Under the pieces are notes generated by a model, which did not search any database, was not told the DNA's origin, and worked only from the letters and a program-made list of their open reading frames with translations. This document shows positions 33,065 through 46,797 of a DNA stretch of 64,000 nucleotides, piece after piece. The translations under genes and the position numbers were made by a program. Positions within the stretch are counted from its first letter, which is position 1. Every line of letters begins with the position of its first letter. The DNA comes from Undaria pinnatifida (taxonomy: Eukaryota > Sar > Phaeophyceae > Laminariales > Alariaceae), in NCBI GenBank assembly GCA_012845835.1, contig JABAKD010000017.1:3501367-3565366 (forward strand), read 5' to 3'.

Positions 33065-34351
33065 CACATTAACTAACCTCGCCCAGCCGGTTCGGTTTTG
33101 GTTTCTAGCAACTCGCGCGTTGGACCCGTGGACCCAGCTCGCGGACCCAATAGTTTGAACGCTTAAGTTACGGCTTCCTGCCCGAGAGTCTCGCTCGCGC
33201 TGACACTCCTCTGGTATCATATTCCACAGACATTGCAAATACAATAGACTTGTGTGTTTTAGCCAATGTTATTGTTCACGTTAGGTAACAGCAACACCAG
33301 AGTTTACCCTGTTCGCCCGGGTACATCCGGCGGGGATGATCACACTGACCTGTCACTGACCGTTCGCCCGGGTACCTGGTGGGTATTATTGCACAGACCT
33401 GATGATGACACTACTGGCCCTTACCGACGACCTGTTACCAGCCCATCATTTGGATGCAGAGACCCGGTTCTTTAGGTGTCTCCTTTTCGATATATTTTCC
33501 CTCAACATACGTACCTGTACCCCTGAAAACCCTGTGTTCCCCCCCCCCCCCTAAAAACATGGTTTAATCAATAAACAGTCTCCTACACACAAACGCCCGA
33601 ATATGTACTGAAATGCCGGAGTGGCCGGTTACCCGCAATAGTCGTGTTCTTGTACCGGCAAAAATCGGGTATCCAGGTACGTACGTGATTCTGCGGGAAA
33701 CTTGGGACATACCTCTGCCACGAGAACTGGTCATGGTACATACTACAGCTCTTACCCACCCCCTCGCTGCAGCCAGGCCAGATATCCCTGGGGGTAGACG
33801 CAAACTGCTCAGTTTGCTGGGTGGGGTTTTCTGTGCGGTAAGTTGAAGCAACGTGTCTGACTGCCTGACTGTAACAGCAGAAAAACCTAACAAATTTGCG
33901 GTAAAACGTTTTACCCGTGGGTTCGATGCCGTCAAATGATGTTGAACAATCGCAATGAAATGGATAAAAGCCCGCAGCAACACGGCAGCAGAGAACAGAA
34001 CACAACAATAATAGTAGCAGTCAGCTGGGCAGCACGCACAGACTTTATGGCATTTGCCAGTACCAGCAAGTGACTTGCCCATTTCATGCTGCGCCCTCAG
34101 AGCTCCCACCTCAGACACGCCTTCCTAAAACTCCTCTTCTTCTCGGAGAAAATTTTCCCGACTTTCTTTGCCCTTGTTTTTTCTTCTCGTTCTTGGCGCT
34201 CCCTCCCCCCCCCCGTTCTCTTCTTTTTTGTCGTCATTTTGCCGTCACTTTCAGAACTTTTCACGGGTCACATCAAACCTCGTGCGTCGGCGGGGCGGGC
34301 CGGGTCGGATCAAGTCACCTGACCCACACCGTGAGGATTCAAGAATTTTCT

Positions 34352-34890
34352 GACCCGACCCGACCCGACCCGACCCGACACGATCCGACCAGACCTGACC
34401 CGACCCGACCCGACTCGACCCGACCCGACCCGACCCGATCCGACCAGACCCGACCCGACCCGACCCGATCCGACCCGACCCGACCCGACCCGACCCGACC
34501 CGACCCGACCGACCCGACCCGACCCGACCCGACCCGACCCGACCCGACCCGACCCGACCCGACCCGACCCGACCCGACCCGACCCGACCCGACCCGACCC
34601 GACCCGACCCGACCCGACCCGACCCGACCCGACCCGACCCGACCCGACCCGACCCGACCCGACCCGACCCGACCCGACCCGACCCGACCCGACCCGACCC
34701 GACCCGACCCGACCCGACCCGACCCGACCCGACCCGACCCGACCCGACCCGACCCGATCCGACCCGACCCGACCAGGGACCCAACCCGACCCGGGACCCG
34801 ACCCGACACGATCCGATCCGGAACCCGACCCGACCCAACCCTTGACCCGACCCGACCCGACTCCACCCGACCCGACCCGACCCTTAAGGC
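34352..34890 (+). repeat. (CCCGA)n satellite-like array, about 540 bp
   Basis: Pentanucleotide CCCGA (CGGGT on the other strand) is nearly perfect between about 34511 and 34756 and mixed with ATCCGA, CAGAC and CTCGA variants at the edges. Degenerate copies continue at 35290-35525. It forces Pro-Asp-Pro-Thr-Arg frames of up to 289 codons that are not genes. It is not the TTTAGGG type expected for telomeres of brown algae. Confidence 0.93.
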
Positions 34891-35289
34891 TCTGAATGAC
34901 CCGCGAAAGCAGGTCATGTCGAGGGTCGGATCACCTTGATGACCCGCGAGAGTTTTTCTCCCGACCTAAAAACTCGACCGGTGGGTCCGACTCACGGGTT
35001 GATACTTCGTGAAATATTTAATCTGTGTCCTTGTACCCCGCAGTGTGGTATGTGATCTGGATATGTAATGGGTATTTATTTGGCAGATCTATCTGTACAT
35101 AGTTATTCCGGCGTGTATTATTGTACGTATAGACTATGATCAAAAAGGAATGTCATCAACCCAAAGGTCCTCGGGAAAGCAATAGTAAGGTTTGAACGCG
35201 TTGGATCCGCGGATCAGACGTGCCAGAGTCTTACCCAGGGGTCACAAGAAGACGACTATCGGATCGAAGTGGCCTGACCTGTGACACGA

Positions 35290-35530
35290 CCGGTATCTCA
35301 CGGGTCATGGCCCGACCCGACTCCGCCGGTTTTGAAAGCTTCTAACCAGATCCGATCCAACCCGACTCAAACCCGATTCAAACCTGTATGAGACTTCGAA
35401 ACATCTTAATAACCCGACCTGACCCGACCCGTGAGGTTTCAAGATCTTTTGACCAGACCCGGCCAGCCCGCGAGATTTCGAAAACCCCTTGACTCGACCC
35501 GTGAGTCGGTTGATGACCCCTTTTATAAAG
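35290..35530. repeat. Degenerate ACCCG/GGGTC repeats
   Basis: Pieces such as GACCTGACCCGACCCGTGAG followed by TTTCAAGATCTTTTGAC and CCCGCGAGATTTCGAAAACC repeat about every 45-60 bp. The same composite (CTCACGGGTC plus a TTTTGAAATC-like spacer) fills 61800-62610 in the other orientation. Confidence 0.7.
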
Positions 35531-35639
35531 TCCTGGTTGTTATGCATCTGTCGCGATTATCTCGCTCAGCTTTTACTTGTTTTCGATAATGATCACAATT
35601 TCGGGAAAATAATATAAAATGAGTTCTTGCTTCAATACC

Positions 35640-36740
35640 CCCACCCCTCCTTCGGTGCTCCGTCTCGAAAGGGATGCGTGGTCAACATATATTGGTCAAA
35701 TGGCTAAGGCAAGCAACAAATAAGTACGCCTGCCCCCCCCCCCCCCCCCCCCCCCCCTCCCCACTTCTCGATTTTCATTACAGTATTATTCTTCGTTCTT
35801 GTCGATTGTCTCTGATTTTTTGGGCAGTTTTTGGAACTTTGTTCGATTTTCGATATATAAAGATCAATAAACACTTCACGCGCACTGGATATCACCTTAT
35901 TATCTTTCGAGAGCCATCCATGCCGCTGCTTCCCCCCCCCCCCCCCCCGCCCCGAACGCCCCCTTCTTCCCCACCACCCGCGCCATCGCCTAGACCTAGC
36001 ATCACACGTACAACAAACCCCTCATCTAAAACCCTTCCTCCCCCCCCCCCCCCCCACCTCCCCACCCCCCCCACCCCATCCCACCCCGACCCCCTCAAAC
36101 ACTCCGCTCTCTCTCTACTCACTGATTGTACGACTTACCCCAGGATACACATGATAAACTGATGCATATACTTTCCAAAATCGTCACGTTTATCCCCTCA
36201 AAACAAGGTGCAGTTTCCACGCACAGATTGAGCTGCCCCACCCGGCCCACCCCCGCCCCAACCCCCTCCCCTATGATAAGCTGGTGTATTTCTTTTTTTC
36301 TTTTTTGATCTTTTCTAAAACCGTCAGATTTATCCCCCTAAAAGGATTTATAGCTTCCACGCACAAATTGCCCCCAACCCTCCCCCTTCCCCCCCCCCCT
36401 CCAACCCCGCTCGCTTTTGATCAAAACCAGCCCCCCACGTCCTTCAAAACTCCGCCCCCCCCTCACGGTTATTCGACTTACAGGATTCACTTGATAAACG
36501 GATACATTTCCCTCCACAGCTGTCAGATTTGGTCCCCCTCAGAAACGGGTTTTATAGTTTCCGCGCACAGACTGACTAACATCACCCTGTTGACCCTGAT
36601 AGCTACACTGTAGTTGTAAGGGGAGTCGCTGACCTATATCCTTAATGAGGACACACAACTCGTAGCACGCGCGATCGGAGTATCACACACAGCTTGCAAA
36701 GATGAGTTTCGACGAAATCTTCGATCTCACAGCTGGAGTG
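35640..36740 (+). repeat. C-rich repeat array, copy 2
   Basis: It has the same components and orientation as 28205-29210: C runs at 35733, 35933, 36041 and 36389; AGAGCCATCCATGCCG; CCGTCAGATTTATCCCCCTA; GCACAGACTGACTAACATCA; TTGACCCTGATAGCTACACT; and the end CACAGCTTGCAAAGATGAGT and TTCGACGAAATCTTCGATC. About 7.5 kb separates the two copies. Confidence 0.75.
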
Positions 36741-37799
36741 TATTTTCATGTTTTAAAATATATAGACTATATATATATTCCGATTTTCGTTTTATGCGAT
36801 AGGCGTTCCTGTACAAAAAACTCGTACGAAAGCGTACGCATGCGTGCACGGTTTTATTTTGCGCTCATCATATAATGTGATTCGTGCGCGGACTACAGGT
36901 CTACCCTACACCCGCTTAGTTTGAGTTGATACAACACAAATACACACGCCAAACACAGCTCTTAGATCTATCTCATCCAGCAGCATTAGCATGTTGTCGT
37001 CGAGCATCAACTGCAAGGACAGAACAGCTCAGCGCACTCGGCCCCCAGAGCATCAACACCCGTAGTAGCTGCTGCTCGACAACGCAATCAGCTTAAGTAC
37101 GAGATGTCAAAGTTGACGAGGTCCAGAGCGCACAGGGTGTTCGCACATATTGTCGATTTTATACAGCTTGCGTTTTCCCTTGTTTTAGGGTGTGTGTCCG
37201 TCTTTCTGGTAAGTATCCAAGCACACCCCGTTGGTTCAGGTTCGTACGCACAGTACATGATTATTTATGCATCTACACGTCTTCTGCTGCTCAAATCATG
37301 CGACAAGCACTCTAGCTCCTGGGCTACCATGTTAGCATCTTCTGTCGTGGATCATCTACTACAAGCACAGCACCGCACATCGCAGTTAGCCCAGCACAAG
37401 CGTTGAACGGAGCAAACCATGCAGTACGTGATGTTCACGGCGAGACAATGCAACCCAAAGGGGACATATTTCCTGAGACCCACCACGTCGTCGAACACTT
37501 CTATAGCTCGCCGGGTGCTTGCAACAAAGCACACGAACACATCGAAATCTGCCCTGCCAAAATCGTATTCAAAATAACAAACAGCAGCTAGCGGGTGATT
37601 CTCGAAGGTCTTGCCTTCTTTCCGGCCCTTTAAGATGCAACACTGCTACTCTTCCCTCCGCGTTTTTATCTTCCGTAGGCGTGCGTCGTGGACGGATCAT
37701 ACTACTGTACTAGTGTATTAAATCATTCCCAGCGTTCTTCTAGTTGTATTTTTGGATATTACGCGTAATCATGGCTACCCCGGCCCCAGCTTCAAGTCG

Positions 37800-38041
37800 T
37801 TCTACGGTAGCCCCCCCAACTTTTCTTTAACGAAATCGCAGGTTTCAAAACCAGCTCCTGGTCGTATCTCCTGAATACGGTGTCCCTCGATACCCCGACG
37901 TCATCGATCGATAGGCCTCTGCACACAAGGAAATATACATGGATACTTTTGTTTCAATAGTATCCTTCTTTGTGTCGAGCAGCCGCATGATGAAACGTTC
38001 ATTAATGAAAACCGTTGATTTTGGGGGGGCTATCGTAGAAT
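37800..38041 (-). mobile_element. MITE family 2 copy, full length
   Basis: Ends TTCTACGGTAGCCCCCC and GGGGGGCTATCGTAGAA, with TTTCTTTAACGAAATCGCAG, GGTTTCAAAACCAGCTCC and GTGTCGAGCAGCCGCATGAT inside. Closest relative in the window is the copy at 5849. Confidence 0.85.
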
Positions 38042-39696
38042 CAGTCCTTGTCATTGATTCAGGTTTTGGATGCCAGTAGAGTGCTTCCCCTGGACTGCTT
38101 TAGGCGACGGCTGGCCATCGCTGGCGGTGTCAGTTCCACGGCAGCAGTTCGCTATCTCACGGTGTATTCCATTATCGAGTGGTAATGCAAGAGTTGTTGT
38201 TGTGGGCTTTTACAATTAGTTGTGATACGAAACTAGAAGGCCTTCCGACGACATCCGGTTAAGGAGCCCGGCCATCCGGAAAACAGGTTGTCAAAAAAAG
38301 TCTTACGCCCATCATAGCTCGCGTCTAGGAGTAAGTCGGACGATGTGCTCAAGAAGAAGGTGTTGCACGGGCGGAGAGATGTGGCAGAGGCCGGCCTGGT
38401 GTTTATATTGCAGAGATGGTAAGCTGTGCATGATCGGAAGATCCGTGTAATAAATTGAAGGCGTACGTTGGTAGCGGGCCGTAACCGTGATGTTTGTTGC
38501 GCACAAACGATGTATGTGCGTCGGGCAGGGGGGGTTGCAGCGACGACAACGCGAAGGGGAACGCGGAATTTGTAACACAGTACATGAGACACATACTCTG
38601 AAACATAATTTCTGACACAGTCTGAGTTCCTAGTTTGGGATAGGGAGCGTTCTACATAAACTTCAGTGCAACGGCTCCCGAGTTTCTTCTTTTCATCTAA
38701 ATATCAGCCTGGCTTTCTCATTGCCCTGTTTCATTATTATGTACAGTAGGTCCCCTGTACCGGGTTCAAGGCGCACGTTATTACCGCGTGGGGACCGGGA
38801 TGCCCGTTCTGCACCGACCGCATTGATGGACTTGTTGCAAATACATCAGCTGGAAGTCTGACCAGATCAGTGGTCGTTGACCATTTTTGGAAGCTGCGCG
38901 ATATTTCAGCCGCGCCTTTTTACATGTATATTCCTCTTCTTGGCGATATAGAGCAACGACTCCCGTGGATAATGCCAGGGTCAACAGGACATACCAAGGG
39001 CGATTTCACTTACACCTGCGGCAGGGGGGGGGGTGCTACAGCAACGAGTGCCAGGGCACAGTGCGTCGAGGCGTGTGGCAAATCTATATGATTGCGTCGG
39101 ACAGGGGGAGACCTTGCAGCGGCGCCCGTCAGAGTGTAATGCGTTGCTGCGGGGCAACGGCGGAAACGAGAAACTAGGCGGAAGAGACATTGTGTACAGT
39201 ACCGGCCTGCTGATTTTTATTATTTTTGCAAAAAAATAGTGAAAACTGGTATTTCCTGCAGAGGAATAACAGCTATATCGAATTTCTTGTTCCCCTGCAA
39301 ACTTAAGGTAAGTTTCAATACGATGGGTTGTGCACTGATAGTGTTAATTATACGCGTAAATTCGTGCCACATCTCGTAGGCGAGAACTGTGAACGTAGGT
39401 CGACGGCATATGCTCTTTGGCGGCCATTACACAATGTCTGTATGACCGGTCTACACCTACCTGTATGTATCGACAATAGAGACCCAGCAGCCCCGCGCGG
39501 GTGCTGCAAGAAAAACATCGGAACGCAACATCACTACTTATGCAGACAGGGAACGTGTTTCAGCGACGTCTCAAAATGTTACAAAAAGGGTGACAAACCA
39601 TCAAGATGTGCAGACTTACCCACCGGTCAGTATATGCGCGCAGAAGTAATCGTACCATGCGTCATGCAAAGCGCAGGTCATACAATTCCTTGGCTT

Positions 39697-39822
39697 GTAT
39701 CGTACTCAACCTCCTTGGATCGTGCCGTACAACCCCCTAAAACTTTGTGCCGTATACAACCTCCTTAAATTGTGCCGCACAACCTCCTTGGATCGAATCG
39801 TACATCCCCTTGGACTGATTTG
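39697..39822 (+). repeat. Short tandem repeat with ACAACCTCCTTGGATCG units
   Basis: Four to five units of about 25-30 bp share CGTGCCGTACAACC(T)CC or AACCTCCTTGGATCG. One more related piece, CAACCGCCTTAAATCGTTTC, lies at 39979. Confidence 0.75.
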
Positions 39823-41512
39823 ATTGCTACTATCTATCTTGTAAAATGCGTCTGTGAGCGTATACAAAATAGCCCCTTCTAGGAGTAAGTAAGCGCCAGC
39901 CGCTTTACTTTGTGTGATCGACGACGTAGCCGTCAATATGGTCAATATTTCCCCATGAAGTCCCCAAGGGGTCAACTAAACAACCGCCTTAAATCGTTTC
40001 GTACGTAAGCTATTGATAGTGGATTTTTTTATCGGGGAGCGTCCCTTCTCTTTCTTTCCAAATCGTTTTTTGGGCTAAGAAGGACGTGTCTTGACCTACC
40101 AAACTGAGGAACTTCAGAAAAAAACAATGGCGCAGTTCAGCCACCGCAGAATGCGCCAACAATATTAATTAATATGCCATACAATAGTGTAGTGCTTCAG
40201 GTTAGCCGCTCAAACCTAGACGGTGAGCGGAATGCTTGTTTTTGCTGTGGATTTCCACCACCATAGTAGTGTATGTTCACGCGTTGCAATTCAATGCTGC
40301 CCTGTTCATACTATTGTTCATCGAACAAGCCACCACGAAACGGCACTCGGGCTACTCTAGTGTGCGGACTGCAAAGAAGGCACTATCTAGCTAGCCACTG
40401 GCTACATGTTGAGTGACAATACAGCGGAGGCAACCCGACGTCATCAGCACGATGTACGCGTACGTGTCTATGATACATTTTACTCATTTTACTAATCATT
40501 CGTTCTTACCGGTACAGTTAAAAAACATGCCCGAACCATGCCCGCACGTAGATGCCATACCAATAGCACTTGCACCCTCATCCTTGCCCCTACTGACCGA
40601 TAATTGCCGCTTGTCCCAGTAGACACCGAAAACAGTCACCCCTCCAACGGCATGCACGCAACAGGGTGGGGGCAAGCCTCCGCCCCCCTTCCATTCCATC
40701 TCCTTTAATCACACCGCTTACTTTTATGCCAAGCACAAAACAAAATTACAGATCTACGCACACAGGTACACATGGGGTCGCCACATTTCGCTTTTAGTTT
40801 TGGGTAAGCACCAAGCGCTTCGGTAGAGGTTAAGAAAAACAGTGCTCACTACATGCTCTACGGCGTCGTGGTGTTATCCTCCCGCCGCGAGCGTTACTAT
40901 GGGACACAAGCGTTGTCTGCGTTCCGAAATTAGTTACTGTAGTTCCGGACGAATAAGGCCCAGGTACAGCTGCAGCTCGACGAAGTCATCTCGACGAAGT
41001 CATCATACAACGCGCCCCATCCATGTACTACAGCAATTACTCCACCCGCTGTTTTATTATGCTGTCAAGGGCTTGCGCGTGACCCCAGTGGGACTGCATA
41101 TGGTTACATGTCTGCCTGGCAATCAAGGGAAATTGGCCCATGAGGACGGGTCGTGTACCGATACTATCGATGCTACGCGCAAATGATACAGTCAAGAGGT
41201 CTTGTTTTATAAGCGAGAAATCTTGACTACAATGCAGCATGTCAAACGATGCATGATTACACCTGTATACATCGACAAAAGGCCCACAAAAATACTCACG
41301 TGGGTGCTGGTCTAAAGTAGTGACACGTTTCTACTCATACAAATGGGCTATTGACACGCGATGGAGCTTGTTGGGAAACCACACTGCTTTCACGGGCTAC
41401 TAGCAAACACGCGACGATTGGGGGTACGCAATGTTGAACTCTGGTTTTCCGGAAGCGAGCCACAGCCGTAACACATGCAGGAGCGTTGCATGGGTTTAGC
41501 CTCGTGCGGAGC

Positions 41513-44500
41513 TTAGTACTCGTACACGCTCATGGCGTTGCGACCGCCGCAGGTCTCCCCAGCGTCTCCGCCGCAAGCGAAGTCGCAAGCTGACGAGGCG
41601 CCGTAGGTCTCGAAGTCGGTGTCCTCGTCGCCGCACCAGCACTGCGGAAACCAAAAGCAACATCGGGTGAAACGTGGCAACGTTAGGCACTGGAACCAAC
41701 ACGAAATTGATATTCACTTTCTTCATGGAAAGATGAGCGCAGTGCTACTTGTCCCACGGTCCCGGTTTCAAAACTGTCGTTGGAAACTAGCTGTTATCTC
41801 CTTGGGGTTGGCTGGAAATGCGCAGAACTAAACCCAATGATTCATTTTCGAGGAAAGGTGAGCATTTTAAAATATGGCTAGCCTAGGGTCTCAAGTTTTC
41901 GGAAGCGTTTCTGCGTAGGGATTTTACTCCGAAATCCGGAAATATCTTGCTCGTCAGATTCGCCATTAGGGTACTCGTTCCCCAACAGTCCTTATATGAG
42001 CCAGAAGGAATTGCAAGCACTACTGTGTAGCGGCAACCAGCACTCACTGCTCCGCACCACACCGTGGACAATAGGTTCCGGGTCAATAGGCAATCCATAG
42101 GATCCAACTCTACAATAGGAGGCCTACTGTATCGATGGGCACTTTTTGAAGCCGGTAATGGGTATGGGTATCTAGTGACACCTCAATCGATCTATTGTTC
42201 GGCCATTGGCATGTAATATCAAATACTATCGTTGAAACGGAAAACTATCAAGGTGTTTCCAGAGCATTGTTGTATCAGGCGATTTCACAGGGGGCCTGTT
42301 ATCGGGCAAACGGAAATGCTAGAGACCGGCGTTGTGGAGGGACCGAAACACAGGCCCACTCGGATAAAAAGTCAACAGTATAGGCTTACCTCAACACCGT
42401 ACTGGGTTCCGAAGTAGGAGTAGGACGTGCACATCGACTGGCACATCTGTTAATCGTCAAAGACCCGAGAAACGAACCGAAGCAGGCGAGCAGTTAAGGG
42501 GCAAGCAAGAGAGCGAGTTAAAACCGAAAACGTTCTGCGTGATCGACAGTGGTGGAGGGTCGCGGTTTTGCAAATATGGAAAGCCACATCCAGAGTGAGA
42601 GGTATAACACCCAAGTCCGTGGGAGATACTAACCTTGTGTCGAAAAATCTGAGCAAGTAGACCTCACTTATTAAATTTCGACGGGCTAGAAGGCGTTTCT
42701 CTTCAATCGCACCTATCGCCGTCAAGCATATGTATGTCACCGCTTTGGGCTTGCCAAGCACCAAAAAAATAATTGAAGATTGGTTTAGGATTGGGTTTCA
42801 CAATTAGGCCAGAGGATCGGAAAAGAAGGCCAAAAAACAAACAAACAAGATGGTGCATTACTAAGGTTATAGCTCAAGGGATCAAGCAGCAGTTAGTTCA
42901 GGAACTACGCTGCGCCAATACTTCGATACTGAAAGGCAACAAAAAATTGTTGCTAGTTTTCCTGTTTCGTTTCGGGGTTCACGAATCAAGCACGAGTAAA
43001 AAAAAAACGAAAATCCCAACGCCGAGGCGACGTTGCCGGTCACTCATACCGTGTGCGGGTCACGCCGGCCGACCGACCGGCGATGTATGCATGGAACGAC
43101 CAACGCCCGAATCGAAGAGAGCTTTGTGTCGTCGCTGGTCAATACTCTGCAGAAACACAACCACTACCTACCGACAGCTAAACGGCATTGGATTCCAATG
43201 ATTAAAAATGGGTTCTAGCTAGTCGAAACGTGGAGCTCCCACAGCGAATAAAAGAAGTTGCTCACGTCGGTGGTCATGTCGGCGTCCGTCTGCGAGTACG
43301 TCATGATGCGGCCGCCCTTCGAGTCTCCCCAGCAGCCCAAGAACGTCGGGGTGGGTACAATCACGGCGTCAGGGTAGGTGTACACGCTGATGGCGAAGTT
43401 GCCGCCGCACGTCTCCGTCGCGTCTCCGGCGCACGGGAAGTTGCAGGTGCCGGGGCCGAGCTCGGTCGGGTCGTCGGATTGCACGCCGCAGAAGCACTGC
43501 ATCACGTCGAGACCAGGAAAAGGCAGCGGCGTTACAGAACACTACTGCTGTAATGGTACGCACCCAAAATAGCTGCTTTGTATCCGGAGCGGAAGCTATC
43601 GGTAGGTAGGACTGCACGTGTTGTAATAAACGAGACGATAGTAAAAACATTGCAAAACTGTACGTGGAAAGTATTTTTGGCGGGTAAAAAAACAGTTTGC
43701 ATTTGAGAGTTTTCCCCCCCTTTGTTTCTGTTGGCCATGCTTTTCCCCAAATTTACTCATCGTCGATCGGTCGACACTCGAAAAAACGAGCTTACCTCCG
43801 AGCCATACTCGGTTCCGAAGTAAGGCGATCCTTCGCACATCATCGCGCACACCTGGTGTGACGCGACGTTCAGAAACGACGCAAAAACGGCGAGACGCAA
43901 CCCGGGCGTACGTGAACTCGGAGGGCATGGGGATGAGGTTTCGGCAATGAGTCCTGGGCTGCGATAGAGACAGAAGTGTCTGCCGACCGGAAAGTGTCTA
44001 GTTGACGTGACCATGCTCGGTTTGCTGGAGTTACCCAGCATCGTTCGCTTTGTTTGCGGTCTACGTTTCATACCTCGGAAGTTAGAAACTTCGTCGGGTT
44101 GGGCTTTCAGGGTTCCCGAGGTCAACGCATGGGTGTGAGATGGAGACATCCTTCGCGTGAGGAATGGCAGAACAGAACATTCCGGGTCTTACCCTATCGT
44201 AGCATGTGCCCAAGGAAAGCTAGTTATCGATAGTATCTCTGGCGGTAGCGGGAAGATTGTGTACTGCACGAAGGCACATAGAACGTTCGCATGACAACCA
44301 GCGTGTGCGCCGCACACGCACATGATGTTATTTATAGTGCGCGACGCCTGGGGACTGCAACGACGAAACATTTTAACTGGTCGATGGAAAACCCTCTCGT
44401 CTACGATCAACAGCGGTGGCACCCAACCTACCGCCGTGGTCATGGTGGGGTCGTTCAACGTGGAGTCCCCGCTCAGCACGCGGTCCCAGCTGTCCTTGTA

Positions 44501-46797
44501 GCACCCCACGAAGGGGTACATCTGGTACTCGTACACGCTGATGGCGTTGTTCCCGCCGCAGGTCTGGTCGGCGTCTCCCGCGCAAGGGAAGTTGCAGGTT
44601 GCAGGCCCCTTCCTCGAGGGGTCGTCCGGCGAGCTACCGCAGAAGCACTGCTCGACGGAGGGGAAGATTGGGAAGGGTTGGGGAGGGTTGGATTCGGGTT
44701 GGGTTGGTGTGCGGCAACGCATGGGTGGAGGAGGTGTGAGGAATGATGATGATGATAATTGAGGTTAATGCATGTGATCTGGTGGGTGCAGGGCCGAGTG
44801 CAGTACAAATATTTGGCCAGGCACGGTCTCGTCAACCAAACCCCTCACCACTACGAGCGCACGCCGCTGGAAAGACGGCGATGATAGCTAGTCGCAGCTC
44901 CGTATAAAACTTGATACTATTGGAGGGCAAACTCGAAACACGCAAGCGTATCGCCGAAAACAATGACAAGGCGCTACTCGCCAAGGCCTTTTTCGTCGGG
45001 TTTTAAAAACACGGCCCCCAAAAGCTCTACGCATCACCATTTCATTGATGTAGTGCCTTTTGCTGCACGTACCTCAGTGGAGTACTCGGTACCGAAGTAT
45101 TCGTATCCCTCGCAGAGCATGGCGCATTTCTGAGGGACACACGCGAAAGCGGGAACAGCAATCGAGACGTGGGAAATGAAGAAACGGAGTCAAGGTCATT
45201 CGAGAAATATGAGAGCGATGCACCTCCATTCACCTGTGGACGCGCGTGCGACGGCAGGTGTTGCACGTAACGGGCCAAACATTTCGAACTTCGCCTGTGC
45301 CTCCTCTGCCTGATGTGGGTGTGGGATAGAGTGCGACGTAGCGTGTGCCACGAGAGCTTTCTAGTATGTTTTTTTAGGATGACAGGGGGACTGCTTGACC
45401 AAATACTTCGTGTCGTCAATCCTGGATCATTACCGCCGTGCGCGGTGCGGAAAATACATCCTAAAGGGCATTATCGTACTTTGCATATCGTCGTGAGGAC
45501 ATTATCGTTTTGCAATATGATTCGTTGTACATCATGGGGATTTTCGTCGAGTTGTAGATTCGTTTTTTCTTGTTTGTGGGCTACTTGACCAAATCCTTCC
45601 TACTACCGAAATGGCATTATCGTTTTGCACCATACCATTCCTAAGTTTGTTTTTGGTCGAGTTGTACTTTCGTTTTTTCTGAAACGTTTGGGTTTGCGTG
45701 AGGTTTGGGTGAGAGACAGGGCTCCTCTCGAGCGTGGCGGCAAAGAAACCGTAGATGGCACGTCTACCGCATTCATCTAGGTCACGAGTGAGCTTGTTCA
45801 TCGGGTTGCATATCCTATTTACGTCAGTTTCTGGATGTTTATGAATGTAGTTCTCTGGATTAGAGCCCCAGAGAGTGAAAGATGCCAAAATGTAGGCGCA
45901 CTCTTACGGTGGCATGCGTCTGATGTTGGGGCTGTGGTAGAAATCCAACGTTTGGGCCGTGGTAGAGTTTTTGTGTGGTGCAGTTTCATTCGCCAACGCT
46001 TGTCGTGGTACTAAACCATTGTTTATATTTACTATTCGTGGAAACAGCCGCGATTACTTGCGGCACTTACATACCAACGATCACCGATTCACTGCTCGCA
46101 CAGGCCCACGCCCTACTCAAATTTATCTGGTACGTTGTGCCTGTGCCCACCCGGGAGAAACCACCCCCCTCGCATGACTATAACCCCCCCCCTCGAAAAA
46201 TAATATCGATTTTCTTGAGCGATTTTTTCATGGCCGGTCGACACAAGGAAGGATACTATTGAAAGAAAATACCCATTTATTTTCCTTGTGTGCGAAGGCC
46301 TATCGATCGATGACGTCGGGGAGGGTGTCGAGGGACACCGTTTTTCAGAAGATACGGCCGGGAGTTGGTATTGAACACCGGCGATTTCGGTAAAGAAAAG
46401 TTGGGGGGGGGCTACGGTCGAACGACCCCCCCCTCCCCCCCGGCCCCCAGCTATTGTTCGATCCATTGTAGTAAGCGCTGACAGTTCGCCCCTAAACCAC
46501 TCCGGTACACCAAGTCGACCATAAAAAAAACGGCAGATCAAGACGAAAAAAAAAAAATCCGAAACGCACCTCGGTGGTCATCTCCCCGTCGTTCTTGACG
46601 AAGTCTCCGGTGAGGACACGGTCACCGTTGCTGTCTCCGTAGCACCCCACCGGCGCGTAAGCAGTGTGGGTCACTTCTGTGTAGGGTGCCATCGTAGGAG
46701 GCATGGTGGGGGGCACCGTGGGGGGTTCCGTCGTGGGCACGACGGGGGCGGGGGTGGGGGGGACCATGACTTGGCCCCTGAAGTTGGAGATGCTGAC
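41513..46797 (-). CDS. Gene A exons 11-17: Pro/Thr linker and three WSC domains
   Basis: Exon 11 (46797-46570) encodes a linker of PT, PP and AP motifs, then the start of WSC1 (VGCYGDSNGDRVL). Each WSC domain is split the same way: a GCxxD start ending MTT(E/A/D), a 57-nt exon of 19 codons with CxxxC and YFGTxY (45129-45073, 43852-43796, 42446-42390), and an exon opening CFCG or CWCG and holding CNFPCAGDA..TCGG and SVYxY. Exons 13 and 15 carry the end of one domain and the start of the next, so the array grew by duplicating a two-exon unit. The last exon ends SVYEY and TAA, so there is no membrane anchor or tail after WSC3. WSC domains are known in fungi and algae as carbohydrate-binding, cysteine-rich modules. 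Binding of alginate or fucan here is only a hypothesis. Confidence 0.92.

Noticed and set aside
34352-34890. Telomeric or subtelomeric repeat
   Set aside because: CCCGA is not a telomere unit I know, and genes with normal spacing lie on both sides.
34070-34939. 289-codon frame rich in Pro-Asp-Pro-Thr-Arg, and Gly-Arg-Val-Gly-Ser frames on the other strand
   Set aside because: They are forced by the CCCGA pentanucleotide array, which leaves all frames open; there is no domain or splice context.
39328-39768. 146-codon Cys-containing plus-strand frame
   Set aside because: It ends inside a short tandem repeat and shows no known cysteine pattern; a chance frame is as likely.
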